This document shows positions 1 to 5,469 of a stretch of 9,417 nucleotides of DNA, one piece after another. A program made the position numbers and the translations under genes. Origin of the DNA: Clostridiales bacterium UBA3259 (GTDB taxonomy: Bacteria > Bacillota_A > Clostridia > Oscillospirales > Oscillospiraceae); NCBI GenBank assembly GCA_002362625.1, contig DEUP01000006.1:1-9417 (forward strand). Reading direction: 5' to 3'. The notes beneath the pieces were generated by a model. That model searched no databases. It saw nothing but the letters and a program-made list of their open reading frames with translations, and was not told the origin of the DNA. Every line of letters starts with the position of its first letter. Position 1 is the stretch's first letter.

Positions 1-69
1 AAGAACGAGGCCGCTGCCAAGGAGCGTTGGGAGCATCTCAACAAGCTGGTCGAGATGTACAAGGACTAA
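1..69 (+). CDS. C-terminal tail of an unidentified gene (5' end outside window)
   Basis: Frame 1 is open from the first base to a TAA at 67-69 and gives a 22-residue tail ending in EMYKD. The tail is rich in Lys, Glu and Ala and looks alpha-helical and soluble. A strong hairpin terminator begins 29 bases after the stop, as expected for the end of a real transcription unit. The visible part is too short to name a family. Frame 2 is also open here, so the reading frame is supported mainly by the stop-then-terminator arrangement. Confidence 0.6.
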   Translation, partial: KNEAAAKERWEHLNKLVEMYKD

Positions 70-98
70 TCCCCACACGCGTCTCATAAGCTAAAATG

Positions 99-133
99 CC
101 AGCCCTCAGGGGAAACCCTGAGGGCTGGTTTTT
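99..133 (+). terminator. Intrinsic terminator, 13-bp stem with GAAA tetraloop
   Basis: The arms 99-111 (CCAGCCCTCAGGG) and 116-128 are perfectly complementary, with loop GAAA at 112-115 and TTTTT at 129-133. It follows the stop codon at 69 and most likely ends that transcript. The next gene starts only 16 bases after the T run, so the same hairpin also lies in the path of any upstream transcript that would supply the flavoprotein gene. Confidence 0.9.
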
Positions 134-149
134 AGAAAGGAGCTTTTAC

Positions 150-767
150 ATGAAAGTATTGTTAATCAACGGCAGCCCCAAGAAAAACGGGAACACCGCC
201 TATGCCCTGAACCAGATGGCAGAAGTGTTTGCCTGCCAGGGTGTGGAAACGGAAATTCTCCATATTGGCAATCAGGCCATTCGCGGCTGCATCGCCTGCG
301 GCTCCTGCGCCCAAAAGGGGCAGTGCGTCTTTGACGACGCCGTCAACGAGGCCGCTCCCAAGTTCCGGGAGGCCGACGGCATTGTGGTAGGCAGTCCCGT
401 GTATTACGCCTCCGCCAACGCTACCTTGATTGCCTTCCTGGACCGGCTGTTCTACAGCACCTCCTTCGATAAGCGGATGAAGGTGGGCGCCAGCGTAGTC
501 GTCGCCCGCCGGGGTGGCTGCTCTTCCACCTTTGACGAGCTGAACAAGTATTTCACCATTGCCGGTATGCCCGTCGCTTCCAGCACCTACTGGAACAGCG
601 TCCATGGACGAACTCCCGGCGAGGCGGAGCAGGACCTGGAGGGTATTGTCACCGTCCGGAACCTGGCGAAGAATATGTCCTTCCTGATGAAGTCCATCGC
701 CCTTGGTAAGGAAGCCTACGGCCTTCCCGAATACGAGCCGAGACAGATGACCAATTTTATTCGTTGA
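150..767 (+). CDS. Flavodoxin-fold NAD(P)H-dependent oxidoreductase, probable iron-sulfur flavoprotein
   Basis: This 205-aa protein belongs to the FMN-reductase/WrbA-like superfamily of soluble redox enzymes that bind FMN in a flavodoxin fold. The N-terminal beta strand KVLLING is followed by the phosphate-binding loop GSPKKNGNT (residues 8-16), and a second FMN-contacting segment GSPVYYASAN lies at 81-90. Between them are four cysteines at 47, 50, 53 and 59 spaced C-x2-C-x2-C-x5-C. That matches the compact motif described for archaeal and clostridial iron-sulfur flavoproteins (Isf), so a 4Fe-4S cluster is plausible. The physiological electron donor and acceptor cannot be read from the sequence. 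ATG at 150 is preferred because GAAAGGAG (135-142) precedes it at good spacing; the in-frame ATG at 96 lies in the upstream terminator region. The gene is followed nine bases later by a small DUF3006-like gene, so the two are probably co-transcribed. No clear promoter is visible between the terminator and the gene. Confidence 0.88.
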   Translation: MKVLLINGSPKKNGNTAYALNQMAEVFACQGVETEILHIGNQAIRGCIACGSCAQKGQCVFDDAVNEAAPKFREADGIVVGSPVYYASANATLIAFLDRLFYSTSFDKRMKVGASVVVARRGGCSSTFDELNKYFTIAGMPVASSTYWNSVHGRTPGEAEQDLEGIVTVRNLAKNMSFLMKSIALGKEAYGLPEYEPRQMTNFIR

Positions 768-776
768 GGAAAAAGT

Positions 777-932
777 ATGCTTTGTACCATTATCGACATC
801 CGTGGGGACTATGCCTACGTCAAGTACGACGAAACCGGCATTGTCTCCGAGGTGGCCATTGCGCTTCTCCCCTTCGGCATAGATGTGGGAGACCGGCTGA
901 AATTTGAAAATTACGAATTCAGTCAGATTTAA
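777..932 (+). CDS. Small DUF3006-like protein (51 aa)
   Basis: ATG at 777 opens a 51-aa frame ending TAA at 930-932. GAGGA (766-770) overlaps the TGA of the upstream flavoprotein gene, so translation is probably coupled. The protein begins MLCTIIDIRGDYAYVKYDE, has a middle ALLPFGIDVGDRL, and alternates hydrophobic and polar residues as a small beta barrel would. The order I-D-x(n)-G-x-Y-A-x-V, then LLP-x-G-x-x-x-GD-x-L, resembles DUF3006, a family of short proteins of unknown function that often accompany other genes in Firmicutes. The assignment is from pattern memory, not an alignment. There is no signal peptide, transmembrane segment or cysteine pair. A terminator starts six bases after the stop, which closes a two-gene unit. 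A role beside the flavoprotein is inferred only from adjacency. Confidence 0.75.
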   Translation: MLCTIIDIRGDYAYVKYDETGIVSEVAIALLPFGIDVGDRLKFENYEFSQI

Positions 933-937
933 ACGTG

Positions 938-977
938 AAAACCAGCCTGCGCAAAACAGGCTGGTTTTCCTATTTTT
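938..977. terminator. Two-way intrinsic terminator between convergent genes
   Basis: The arms 938-949 and 957-968 form a perfect 12-bp stem (AAAACCAGCCTG and its complement) with a 7-base loop. On the plus strand the stem runs into TTTT, then CCTA, then TTTTT at 973-977, ending the flavoprotein/DUF3006-like unit. Because the outer pairs are AAAA:TTTT, the minus-strand transcript of the MATE gene also ends in a short T run here, though weaker. Confidence 0.85.
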
Positions 978-1037
978 AGGGAACCTCTGATGAAATCAGC
1001 AAGAGCTGACAGCAGACGATTTATTGAGAGGTTCCTT
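978..1037. repeat. Imperfect inverted repeat of about 58 bp, possible miniature element
   Basis: GGAACCTCT at 980-988 is the exact inverse of AGAGGTTCC at 1027-1035. Further in, AAATC (993-997) pairs with GATTT (1018-1022), and TCAGC (996-1000) can instead pair with GCTGA (1005-1009). The whole can fold as one long interrupted hairpin. It touches the stop codon of the MATE gene (1036-1038). Neither strand has a T run directly after the outer stem, so it is not a classic terminator. It has no coding capacity. Terminal inverted repeats around a short non-coding core suggest a MITE-like or REP-like dispersed element, but only one copy is in this window. Confidence 0.55.
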
Positions 1038-2382
1038 AGGGCAGCTCCGCCCTGGACTGACGGAACCACATCCCGGAACGGTAAAACCAAAGGGACATCA
1101 CTGTCGCAATGGTCCAGCCCACAGGCCAGGCCATCCAGATCCCCAGAGTTTCAAGGGCAGTCCCGGACAAAATCACAGCAAGCGCCACCCGCAGAAGCAG
1201 ATCTGTAAAGGTATCGGCCATGAATTTCCCCATCATTCCGTTGCCCCGCAGGATCCCGTCCGCGACAAGCTTCACGGATACCACGAAATAGAAGGGCGAG
1301 AGAACCTTCAAGATCTCCACGCCCACCGCCATCGCCGTGCCAGTAGGCTCCGGCAGGAAGAAATAGACCAGCCATTTCCCGAAAAAGAAATACAGAAGGA
1401 ACAGGGGCAGGCACAAGGCCCATACCAGCTTGACCCCAGCCTTGAAGCCCGCCGGAATTCGTTCCGGCTTCCCCGCGCCCATGTTCTGGGCGGTGTAATT
1501 GGAGATCCCGTTTCCCAGGGTTGTCAGAGAGGTAATCACCAGGTTGTTCAGCTTGATAGACGCCGAGTAGCCCGCCATGACGCTGGAGCCAAAGGAATTG
1601 ATAACGCCCTGAATGATGATATTGCCCACAGAAACAAAACTCTGCTGCAAAATGCTGGGCACCGCCACAATAGCAATCCGTCCCAGCAGCTTCCCGGAAA
1701 AAATGGGGACAGTCCCTTCCGTATGGATGGCAGCGAACCGCTTGAATACGAAAATCAGAGCCAGCACGCAGCTAACCCCCTGGCACAGGAAGGTCGCCCA
1801 AGCCACCCCCGCAACACCCATCCGAAACGCGCTGACAAACAGGATGTCCACCGCAATGTTGCTCACCGAGGAGGCCGCCAGGAAAATAAATGGTGTTTTG
1901 GAATCCCCCAGGGCGGAAAAAATCCCGGTGGAGACGTTATAATAGAACACAAAGGGCAGCCCGATGCAGTAGATTTTCAGATAGAGCAGGGAGTCCGCCA
2001 TAACGTTTTCCGGCGTGTGAATCAGCTCCAGAAGCTTACCGCCCAACGCCAGGCCTACTACCATCAGCACGACACATAGAACACCGCTGGCAATCAGGGT
2101 TGTATATACGGCCGTCTTCAAGTCCCGATATTCCCTTGCTCCAAACAGCTGGGACACAATGACAGAGCAGCCAATATTGCACCCAAAGGCAAAGGCTATG
2201 AAAATCAACGTAATCTCATAGCTGTTGCCCACCGCCGCCAGGGCATCCTCGCCCACAAATTTTCCGGCCACAAAGCTGTCGGCAATATTATAAAGCTGCT
2301 GAAAGATAATGCTGCCAAACAGGGGCAGACAGAATTTCCACAATACCTTCTCCGGTTTTCCGACTGTCAGATCCTGATTCAT
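1036..2382 (-). CDS. MATE family efflux transporter
   Basis: This 448-aa integral membrane protein has the usual MATE length and the family's dense run of hydrophobic helices, with 12 expected. The N-terminal stretch PLFGSIIFQQLYNIADS, followed by FVGEDALAAVGNSYEI, is typical of the NorM/DinF-type group that exports drugs or metabolites in exchange for Na+ or H+. A second, similar half begins near residue 230, as expected for the duplicated MATE fold. The substrate cannot be predicted. ATG at 2382 is chosen over the in-frame GTG at 2391 because AAGGTGG lies just upstream of the ATG and overlaps the GTG. A good sigma-A-type promoter precedes it. The gene ends at an inverted repeat and a two-way terminator. 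The 176-aa gene upstream is on the same strand 89 bases away without an obvious terminator, so read-through from it is possible. Confidence 0.95.
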   Translation of the reverse strand: MNQDLTVGKPEKVLWKFCLPLFGSIIFQQLYNIADSFVAGKFVGEDALAAVGNSYEITLIFIAFAFGCNIGCSVIVSQLFGAREYRDLKTAVYTTLIASGVLCVVLMVVGLALGGKLLELIHTPENVMADSLLYLKIYCIGLPFVFYYNVSTGIFSALGDSKTPFIFLAASSVSNIAVDILFVSAFRMGVAGVAWATFLCQGVSCVLALIFVFKRFAAIHTEGTVPIFSGKLLGRIAIVAVPSILQQSFVSVGNIIIQGVINSFGSSVMAGYSASIKLNNLVITSLTTLGNGISNYTAQNMGAGKPERIPAGFKAGVKLVWALCLPLFLLYFFFGKWLVYFFLPEPTGTAMAVGVEILKVLSPFYFVVSVKLVADGILRGNGMMGKFMADTFTDLLLRVALAVILSGTALETLGIWMAWPVGWTIATVMSLWFYRSGMWFRQSRAELP

Positions 2383-2414
2383 AGGAACCACCTTTTTTAT
2401 TTTTTTCCGTTCCC

Positions 2415-2442
2415 ATTATAATCTTCCAAGCAGAAAAGTAAA
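2415..2442 (-). promoter_or_regulatory. Sigma-A-type promoter for the MATE gene
   Basis: On the minus strand, TTTACT (2437-2442) and a perfect TATAAT (2415-2420) are separated by 16 bases. The -10 lies about 32 bases before the chosen ATG, leaving room for the AAGGTGG ribosome binding site. Confidence 0.7.
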
Positions 2443-2471
2443 GGATTTTTTCCCTGCCTCATCGCCAAATT

Positions 2472-3002
2472 TTATTCCCTTTCTCCCACATATTTTGTAT
2501 GAATCCGGGAAAGACTCTCCATCTGGGCCAGAGGATGCCGCATAATCAGGTTTCTCAGTGCCCCCTCCCCTTCCAGTGCCGCCCCATATCCGGCGCCATG
2601 CTTCGTCACATAGACCAAGGCATTTCGTTCCGAATCATAGCAGCCGCCGTAGGTTTTCAAAAACCTTTCCAGCGCCTGGAAGTCATCGCCGTTCTGCTCC
2701 GGGTGATTGCGTCTGTAGGCTGCGTACGCATCTGTGAGATTTCCGGTGTCGTACATAGTTATCACATACCCTGCCTGGTTATGCTTTCTTCGTTGGAGGC
2801 GGAGAGAGATGGTTCCCAGGTAGTTCCCTTCGCTGAGCAGTGCTGCCACCTGACCCACTTCCAGAAAGTCTGACGCCACCGATGCAGCTTCCGAAATCAG
2901 CAGCGCTTCTCCATCCCCTTCCGGGAATTCCTTTCGGATGCTTGCAGCGTATGCCCATGCGCCAACACCCAGGATCACCAGCAGCCCAATGAGGATCTCC
3001 AT
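2472..3002 (-). CDS. Membrane-anchored protein of unknown function (176 aa)
   Basis: I do not recognise this family. One hydrophobic segment at residues 3-20 (ILIGLLVILGVGAWAYAA) is followed by SIRKEF, which suggests a single N-terminal anchor. Positive-inside logic, with Arg and Lys after the helix, would favour the bulk facing the cytoplasm, but this is weak. The rest is soluble, mixed alpha/beta, with a basic patch LRLQRRKHN (67-75) and two cysteine-poor halves; no catalytic motif is visible. AGGAGGG lies seven bases before the ATG at 3002. It is divergent from a small XRE regulator across 111 bases that hold a perfect palindrome in its promoter, so it is probably the regulator's target. 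It may be co-transcribed with the downstream MATE pump. Confidence 0.85.
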   Translation of the reverse strand: MEILIGLLVILGVGAWAYAASIRKEFPEGDGEALLISEAASVASDFLEVGQVAALLSEGNYLGTISLRLQRRKHNQAGYVITMYDTGNLTDAYAAYRRNHPEQNGDDFQALERFLKTYGGCYDSERNALVYVTKHGAGYGAALEGEGALRNLIMRHPLAQMESLSRIHTKYVGERE

Positions 3003-3039
3003 CTCCGATCCCTCCTCTTACGTAAAATTCTCATGTCAT

Positions 3040-3068
3040 ATTTTACCGCATTTTGCGGTAAAAGTCAA
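3040..3068 (-). promoter_or_regulatory. Promoter of the 176-aa gene with a palindrome filling its spacer
   Basis: On the minus strand, TTGACT (3063-3068) and TAAAAT (3040-3045) are separated by exactly 17 bases, a near-consensus sigma-A promoter. The spacer is almost entirely occupied by the inverted repeat at 3041-3063, whose ends run into both hexamers. Any protein bound there would compete directly with RNA polymerase. Confidence 0.72.
3041..3063. promoter_or_regulatory. Perfect inverted repeat, candidate operator of the adjacent XRE regulator
   Basis: The left arm TTTTACCGCA (3041-3050) and right arm (3054-3063) are perfect inverse complements of 10 bp around a TTT centre. The size and symmetry suit a dimeric helix-turn-helix repressor. 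It lies in the divergent intergenic region, inside the minus-strand promoter and about 40-60 bases upstream of the likely start of the regulator's own transcript. A shorter palindrome TTACGTAA (3018-3025), sharing TTTTAC on the minus strand, lies nearby and might be a weaker half-site. Confidence 0.65.
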
Positions 3069-3085
3069 TCCCCGGATATCCTGTA

Positions 3086-3094
3086 TGCTATGAT
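3086..3094 (+). promoter_or_regulatory. Extended -10 promoter of the XRE regulator
   Basis: TGC followed by TATGAT (3089-3094) gives a TGn-extended -10 element about 20 bases before the ATG at 3114. No good -35 is seen at 17 bases, which extended -10 promoters can tolerate. Confidence 0.5.
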
Positions 3095-3113
3095 TTTGGG
3101 AAGAGGTGGTAAG

Positions 3114-3326
3114 ATGTTTAGGCGGCTGCGGGATTTACGGGAGGATCATGATTTAAAACAGAGGCAGGTTGCAGAATACCTTCGCTGCTCTCAGCAGGTG
3201 TACAGCAACTACGAACTGGGTCAGCGGGACATTCCCACAGACGTGCTGATCCAGCTTTCGGAGCTATATAAGGTTTCTGTGGACTACCTTCTGGGGCTGA
3301 CCAATAACCCAGCAAGAAATCTGTAA
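3114..3326 (+). CDS. Small XRE-family helix-turn-helix transcriptional regulator
   Basis: This 70-aa protein is essentially a lone Cro/CI-type DNA-binding domain. The opening FRRLRDLRED, the helix-turn-helix at about 16-37 (LKQRQVAEYL, then SQQVYSNYELG), and the ending LIQLSELYKVSVDYLLG are standard for the short XRE repressors of Firmicutes. There is no sensor domain, so a ligand or protein partner, if any, is not encoded in cis. ATG at 3114 is chosen because GAGGTGG (3103-3109) sits directly upstream and the conserved domain begins there; the longer in-frame start at 3033 would cover the operator-like palindrome and promoter. It is divergent from a 176-aa membrane-anchored protein and is followed by a strong terminator, so it is a single-gene unit, probably controlling its neighbour and perhaps itself. 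Confidence 0.92.
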   Translation: MFRRLRDLREDHDLKQRQVAEYLRCSQQVYSNYELGQRDIPTDVLIQLSELYKVSVDYLLGLTNNPARNL

Positions 3327-3332
3327 ACGGGC

Positions 3333-3381
3333 AAAAAAGGATCCTCCGTATGGCTGAGCCTTACGGAGGATTCCGGTTTTT
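3333..3381. terminator. Two-way intrinsic terminator
   Basis: GGATCCTCCGT (3339-3349) pairs with 3363-3373, with one G-T wobble, and the loop holds a small inner GGC/GCC pairing. On the plus strand TTTTT follows at 3377-3381, ending the XRE regulator gene. On the minus strand six T residues (plus-strand A at 3333-3338) follow the stem, ending the dipeptidase gene that stops at 3407. Confidence 0.88.
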
Positions 3382-3406
3382 CTGGGTGTTCTTGACTGAG
3401 AGGGGC

Positions 3407-4138
3407 TTATCCCGGATGGGCCGGGTCGAAGACCATTTCCGGCGCATAGCCATCGGTGTCGTTAAAGTGCCACCATTCTCCAAAATAGCCGCTGAAGCCG
3501 TTATTTTCCATGATGCTTTCCAGCAGCATGGCGTTTTCCCGCTGGACATCGGTGCAGTCCGAATAGTCCCTATCGGCCCTGGCAGAGAAATTGTCAAACT
3601 CCGTGGGCATTTCCAGCTCCTGGCCGGTTTCATCTACCAATGTCACATCCACCGCGTTGCCCCGGGTGTGGTTGCTGTAGCCGGTGGAGGGATTTGCCAC
3701 GAAATTGGAATCGGGACAGGCCTCCCACAGCGAAAACTGGGCGGACACAGGACGGTAGCCGTCCCAGATCTTCAGCCGCAGACCAGCCTCGGCAAAGACT
3801 GCCTGGGCGTCTTTCAGCTTCTTTACCGTGCCATAGCGAAGATACACGTCCTGAAAATCGTAGATCACCTGACCGGTAAAGTTATCCGAGGTGCTGTATT
3901 TCAGGTCTGTGAGGATATCCGGAATATAGTCCACCACCCGCACCAGCTCTTCATCCCTGGGAGTCAGGGTGGTGGCCTCGGGAAGCACCGCTACATACGG
4001 CTCCCCCAAGGTGGCGTGCGTAATGTCCGGATGGGTCTCGAAGCTTGTTTCCACGATTTGAGGCTCGCTGGCGCAGGCTGTCAGGGGCATACACAGGGAT
4101 GCCCCAAGCACCAGGGATACCGCTTGCTTTCCGTTCAT
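3407..4138 (-). CDS. VanX-like D-alanyl-D-alanine dipeptidase, lipoprotein (peptidase family M15D)
   Basis: This 243-aa zinc peptidase is predicted to cleave D-Ala-D-Ala. The family signature SxHxxGxAxD is present as SNHTRGNAVD (155-164), giving zinc ligands His157 and Asp164. GEWWHF supplies catalytic Glu221 and third ligand His224, and YRP carries Arg129, equivalent to the VanX transition-state arginine. All key residues are intact. The N-terminus is a lipoprotein signal peptide with lipobox LTAC (19-22), so the enzyme should be anchored outside the membrane after lipidation at Cys22. This differs from the cytoplasmic VanX of vancomycin resistance clusters. No vanH, vanA or vanRS-like gene is nearby, so peptidoglycan recycling or dipeptide scavenging is more likely than resistance. 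Its ATG overlaps the upstream gene's TGA (ATGA), implying translational coupling with the AI-2E-family membrane protein. Substrate is inferred from the family; a closely related dipeptide or L,D-type substrate is possible. Confidence 0.9.
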   Translation of the reverse strand: MNGKQAVSLVLGASLCMPLTACASEPQIVETSFETHPDITHATLGEPYVAVLPEATTLTPRDEELVRVVDYIPDILTDLKYSTSDNFTGQVIYDFQDVYLRYGTVKKLKDAQAVFAEAGLRLKIWDGYRPVSAQFSLWEACPDSNFVANPSTGYSNHTRGNAVDVTLVDETGQELEMPTEFDNFSARADRDYSDCTDVQRENAMLLESIMENNGFSGYFGEWWHFNDTDGYAPEMVFDPAHPG

Positions 4139-5400
4139 TTCTTCTTCTGGGACTGCATCTCAAGGAATTTCTCCTTCATTTTTTGCAGACGCCGCCGTTC
4201 CTTTCGTTCCTTATTTTTCTGGAATTGGGACTTGATCTCCGGAGGGTGATCCTGAAGCTTTTCCTCCGGAATCCCCCGCTGCTGTAAGCGCTTGTCCGTA
4301 AACTCCCGGAGCAGGGTGTACAGCACCGAAGCCAAAGGAATCATCAGTAACATGCCGCCCACGCCCATGAGATCGCCGCCTATGGTGACGGCTACAAGCA
4401 CCCACATGCCCGGCAGGCCAATGGAGGTTCCCACTACTCTGGGGTAGATCAGATTGTTTTCCAGCTGCTGTATGACCAGGAACATAACCACAAAGGTCAC
4501 AGCCTGAATGGGATTGTCCACCAAAATAAAGAAGGCTCCCAAAATGCAGCCCACAAAGGCGCCCACAACAGGAACCAGGGCCGTCACAGCAATGACCACG
4601 CTGACCAGCGGGGCATAGGGCATTCCAAGGATTGTCATGGCAATGACAAACAGGCAGCCTAAAATACAGGCTTCCAGGCACTGGCCGGAAATGAAGTTGG
4701 AGAAGGTGGCGTTGGTCAGCCGGAGGACCCGGATGATCTCGTCGCACACACCCTCCGGCAATATGGAATAGAGAATTCTTCTTCCCTGCCGGGCCAGAAT
4801 TTCCTTCCGGGCCAGGCAGTAAACAGAAAAGGCAATGCCGATAACCATGTTGACCACACCGCTGGTCACAGTGCCGATTACCGTCACCGCGCCGCCCATA
4901 AAGGTGCTGGCCTGATTGCCCAGGAATGCCAGGATATTCGTCAGTATCGTTGACCAATCCAGGCTTTGCATATTAAAGGCCGTTAAAATCCAATCCCGTA
5001 CACCCGGGTTATCGTCCATCAACCGCATGAGACTGTTCGCCGTTCGCTCCACAAAGGCAGGGAGCTTGCTTGCAAGAGATGCCGTAGTCGTCTTAATCTG
5101 GGGTATCAGCAGTTCCACAACAAACATGATGACCAGCACCAGAGCGGCAATGGTCAGCACAATGGCCAGCATCCGCCGAAATCCCGGCTTCTGAATGCCG
5201 TCCAGCTGCCGTTCAATGGCGCGCATGGGTACGTTAAAAACGAACGCGATACAAGCGCCTATAAAGAAAGGCGCGAACAGCTCCCAAGTCGTCACAAATA
5301 CCTGGCTGGCTCGGGCCGTATCCAGCAGGAGCCAGGCAAAGATCAGGCATCCCGCAATGAGCAGGAACAGCTTCCGAAGAACCTTTTTATCAATTTGCAA
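4135..5400 (-). CDS. AI-2E family membrane protein (putative transporter)
   Basis: This 421-aa polytopic protein belongs to the AI-2E/UPF0118 family, named after the quorum-signal exporter TqsA but functionally diverse, with members linked to Na+/H+ or other export. Hydrophobic helices lie near residues 8-27, 38-57 and 76-98, followed by a soluble loop. The conserved C-terminal half contains VPVVGAFVG and QQLENNLIYPRVVG, both typical of the family. The last 40 or so residues form a highly basic and acidic tail ending KKK, predicted to be a cytoplasmic helix. TTG at 5400 is the preferred start: GGAGGAGG (5409-5416) lies eight bases upstream, and the hydrophobic N-terminus follows at once. An in-frame GTG at 5442 would precede a likely -10 element, and an ATG at 5407 is out of frame. 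The gene overlaps the dipeptidase gene by four bases, so they form an operon. The substrate is unknown. Confidence 0.9.
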   Translation of the reverse strand: MQIDKKVLRKLFLLIAGCLIFAWLLLDTARASQVFVTTWELFAPFFIGACIAFVFNVPMRAIERQLDGIQKPGFRRMLAIVLTIAALVLVIMFVVELLIPQIKTTTASLASKLPAFVERTANSLMRLMDDNPGVRDWILTAFNMQSLDWSTILTNILAFLGNQASTFMGGAVTVIGTVTSGVVNMVIGIAFSVYCLARKEILARQGRRILYSILPEGVCDEIIRVLRLTNATFSNFISGQCLEACILGCLFVIAMTILGMPYAPLVSVVIAVTALVPVVGAFVGCILGAFFILVDNPIQAVTFVVMFLVIQQLENNLIYPRVVGTSIGLPGMWVLVAVTIGGDLMGVGGMLLMIPLASVLYTLLREFTDKRLQQRGIPEEKLQDHPPEIKSQFQKNKERKERRRLQKMKEKFLEMQSQKKK

Positions 5401-5422
5401 GAGACATTCCTCCTCCCTTCCT

Positions 5423-5431
5423 AGTATACCA
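5423..5431 (-). promoter_or_regulatory. Extended -10 promoter candidate for the AI-2E/dipeptidase operon
   Basis: On the minus strand TGG precedes TATACT (5423-5428), an extended -10 element. A possible TTCACT (5451-5456) is too far for a normal -35. The predicted transcript would begin close to the ribosome binding site, supporting the TTG start and excluding the upstream GTG. The operon could also be fed by read-through from the aldolase gene, which has no clear terminator. Confidence 0.4.
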
Positions 5432-5469
5432 CCAGTTTCCACAAAAATCGAGTGAACAAGTTGTAAATA

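Noticed and set aside
96..149. Extended N-terminus of the flavoprotein from ATG 96
   Set aside because: The extra codons translate the terminator hairpin and lack a ribosome binding site; ATG 150 has one and begins the conserved fold.
1024..2079. Long open plus-strand frame of 351 codons
   Set aside because: It lies antisense within the MATE gene, has no ribosome binding site, and its translation is low-complexity basic and Gln/His-rich, as expected for a shadow frame.
2392..2471. Terminator after the 176-aa gene
   Set aside because: No stem with a following T run was found on the minus strand; the interval instead holds the MATE promoter.
3033..3113. Extended N-terminus of the XRE regulator
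   Set aside because: It would place coding sequence over the palindrome and promoter elements; ATG 3114 has a strong ribosome binding site and begins the domain.
3407..4138. Vancomycin resistance cluster suggested by the VanX-like gene
   Set aside because: No ligase, D-lactate dehydrogenase or two-component genes are present, and the protein is a lipoprotein rather than cytoplasmic.
3350..4249. Open plus-strand frame of 299 codons
   Set aside because: It is antisense to the dipeptidase and the end of the AI-2E gene, starts inside a terminator hairpin, and shows no recognisable domain.
4135..5400. Quorum-signal (AI-2) exporter function
   Set aside because: The family name comes from one member; no luxS or lsr-type gene is nearby, so signal transport is not supported.
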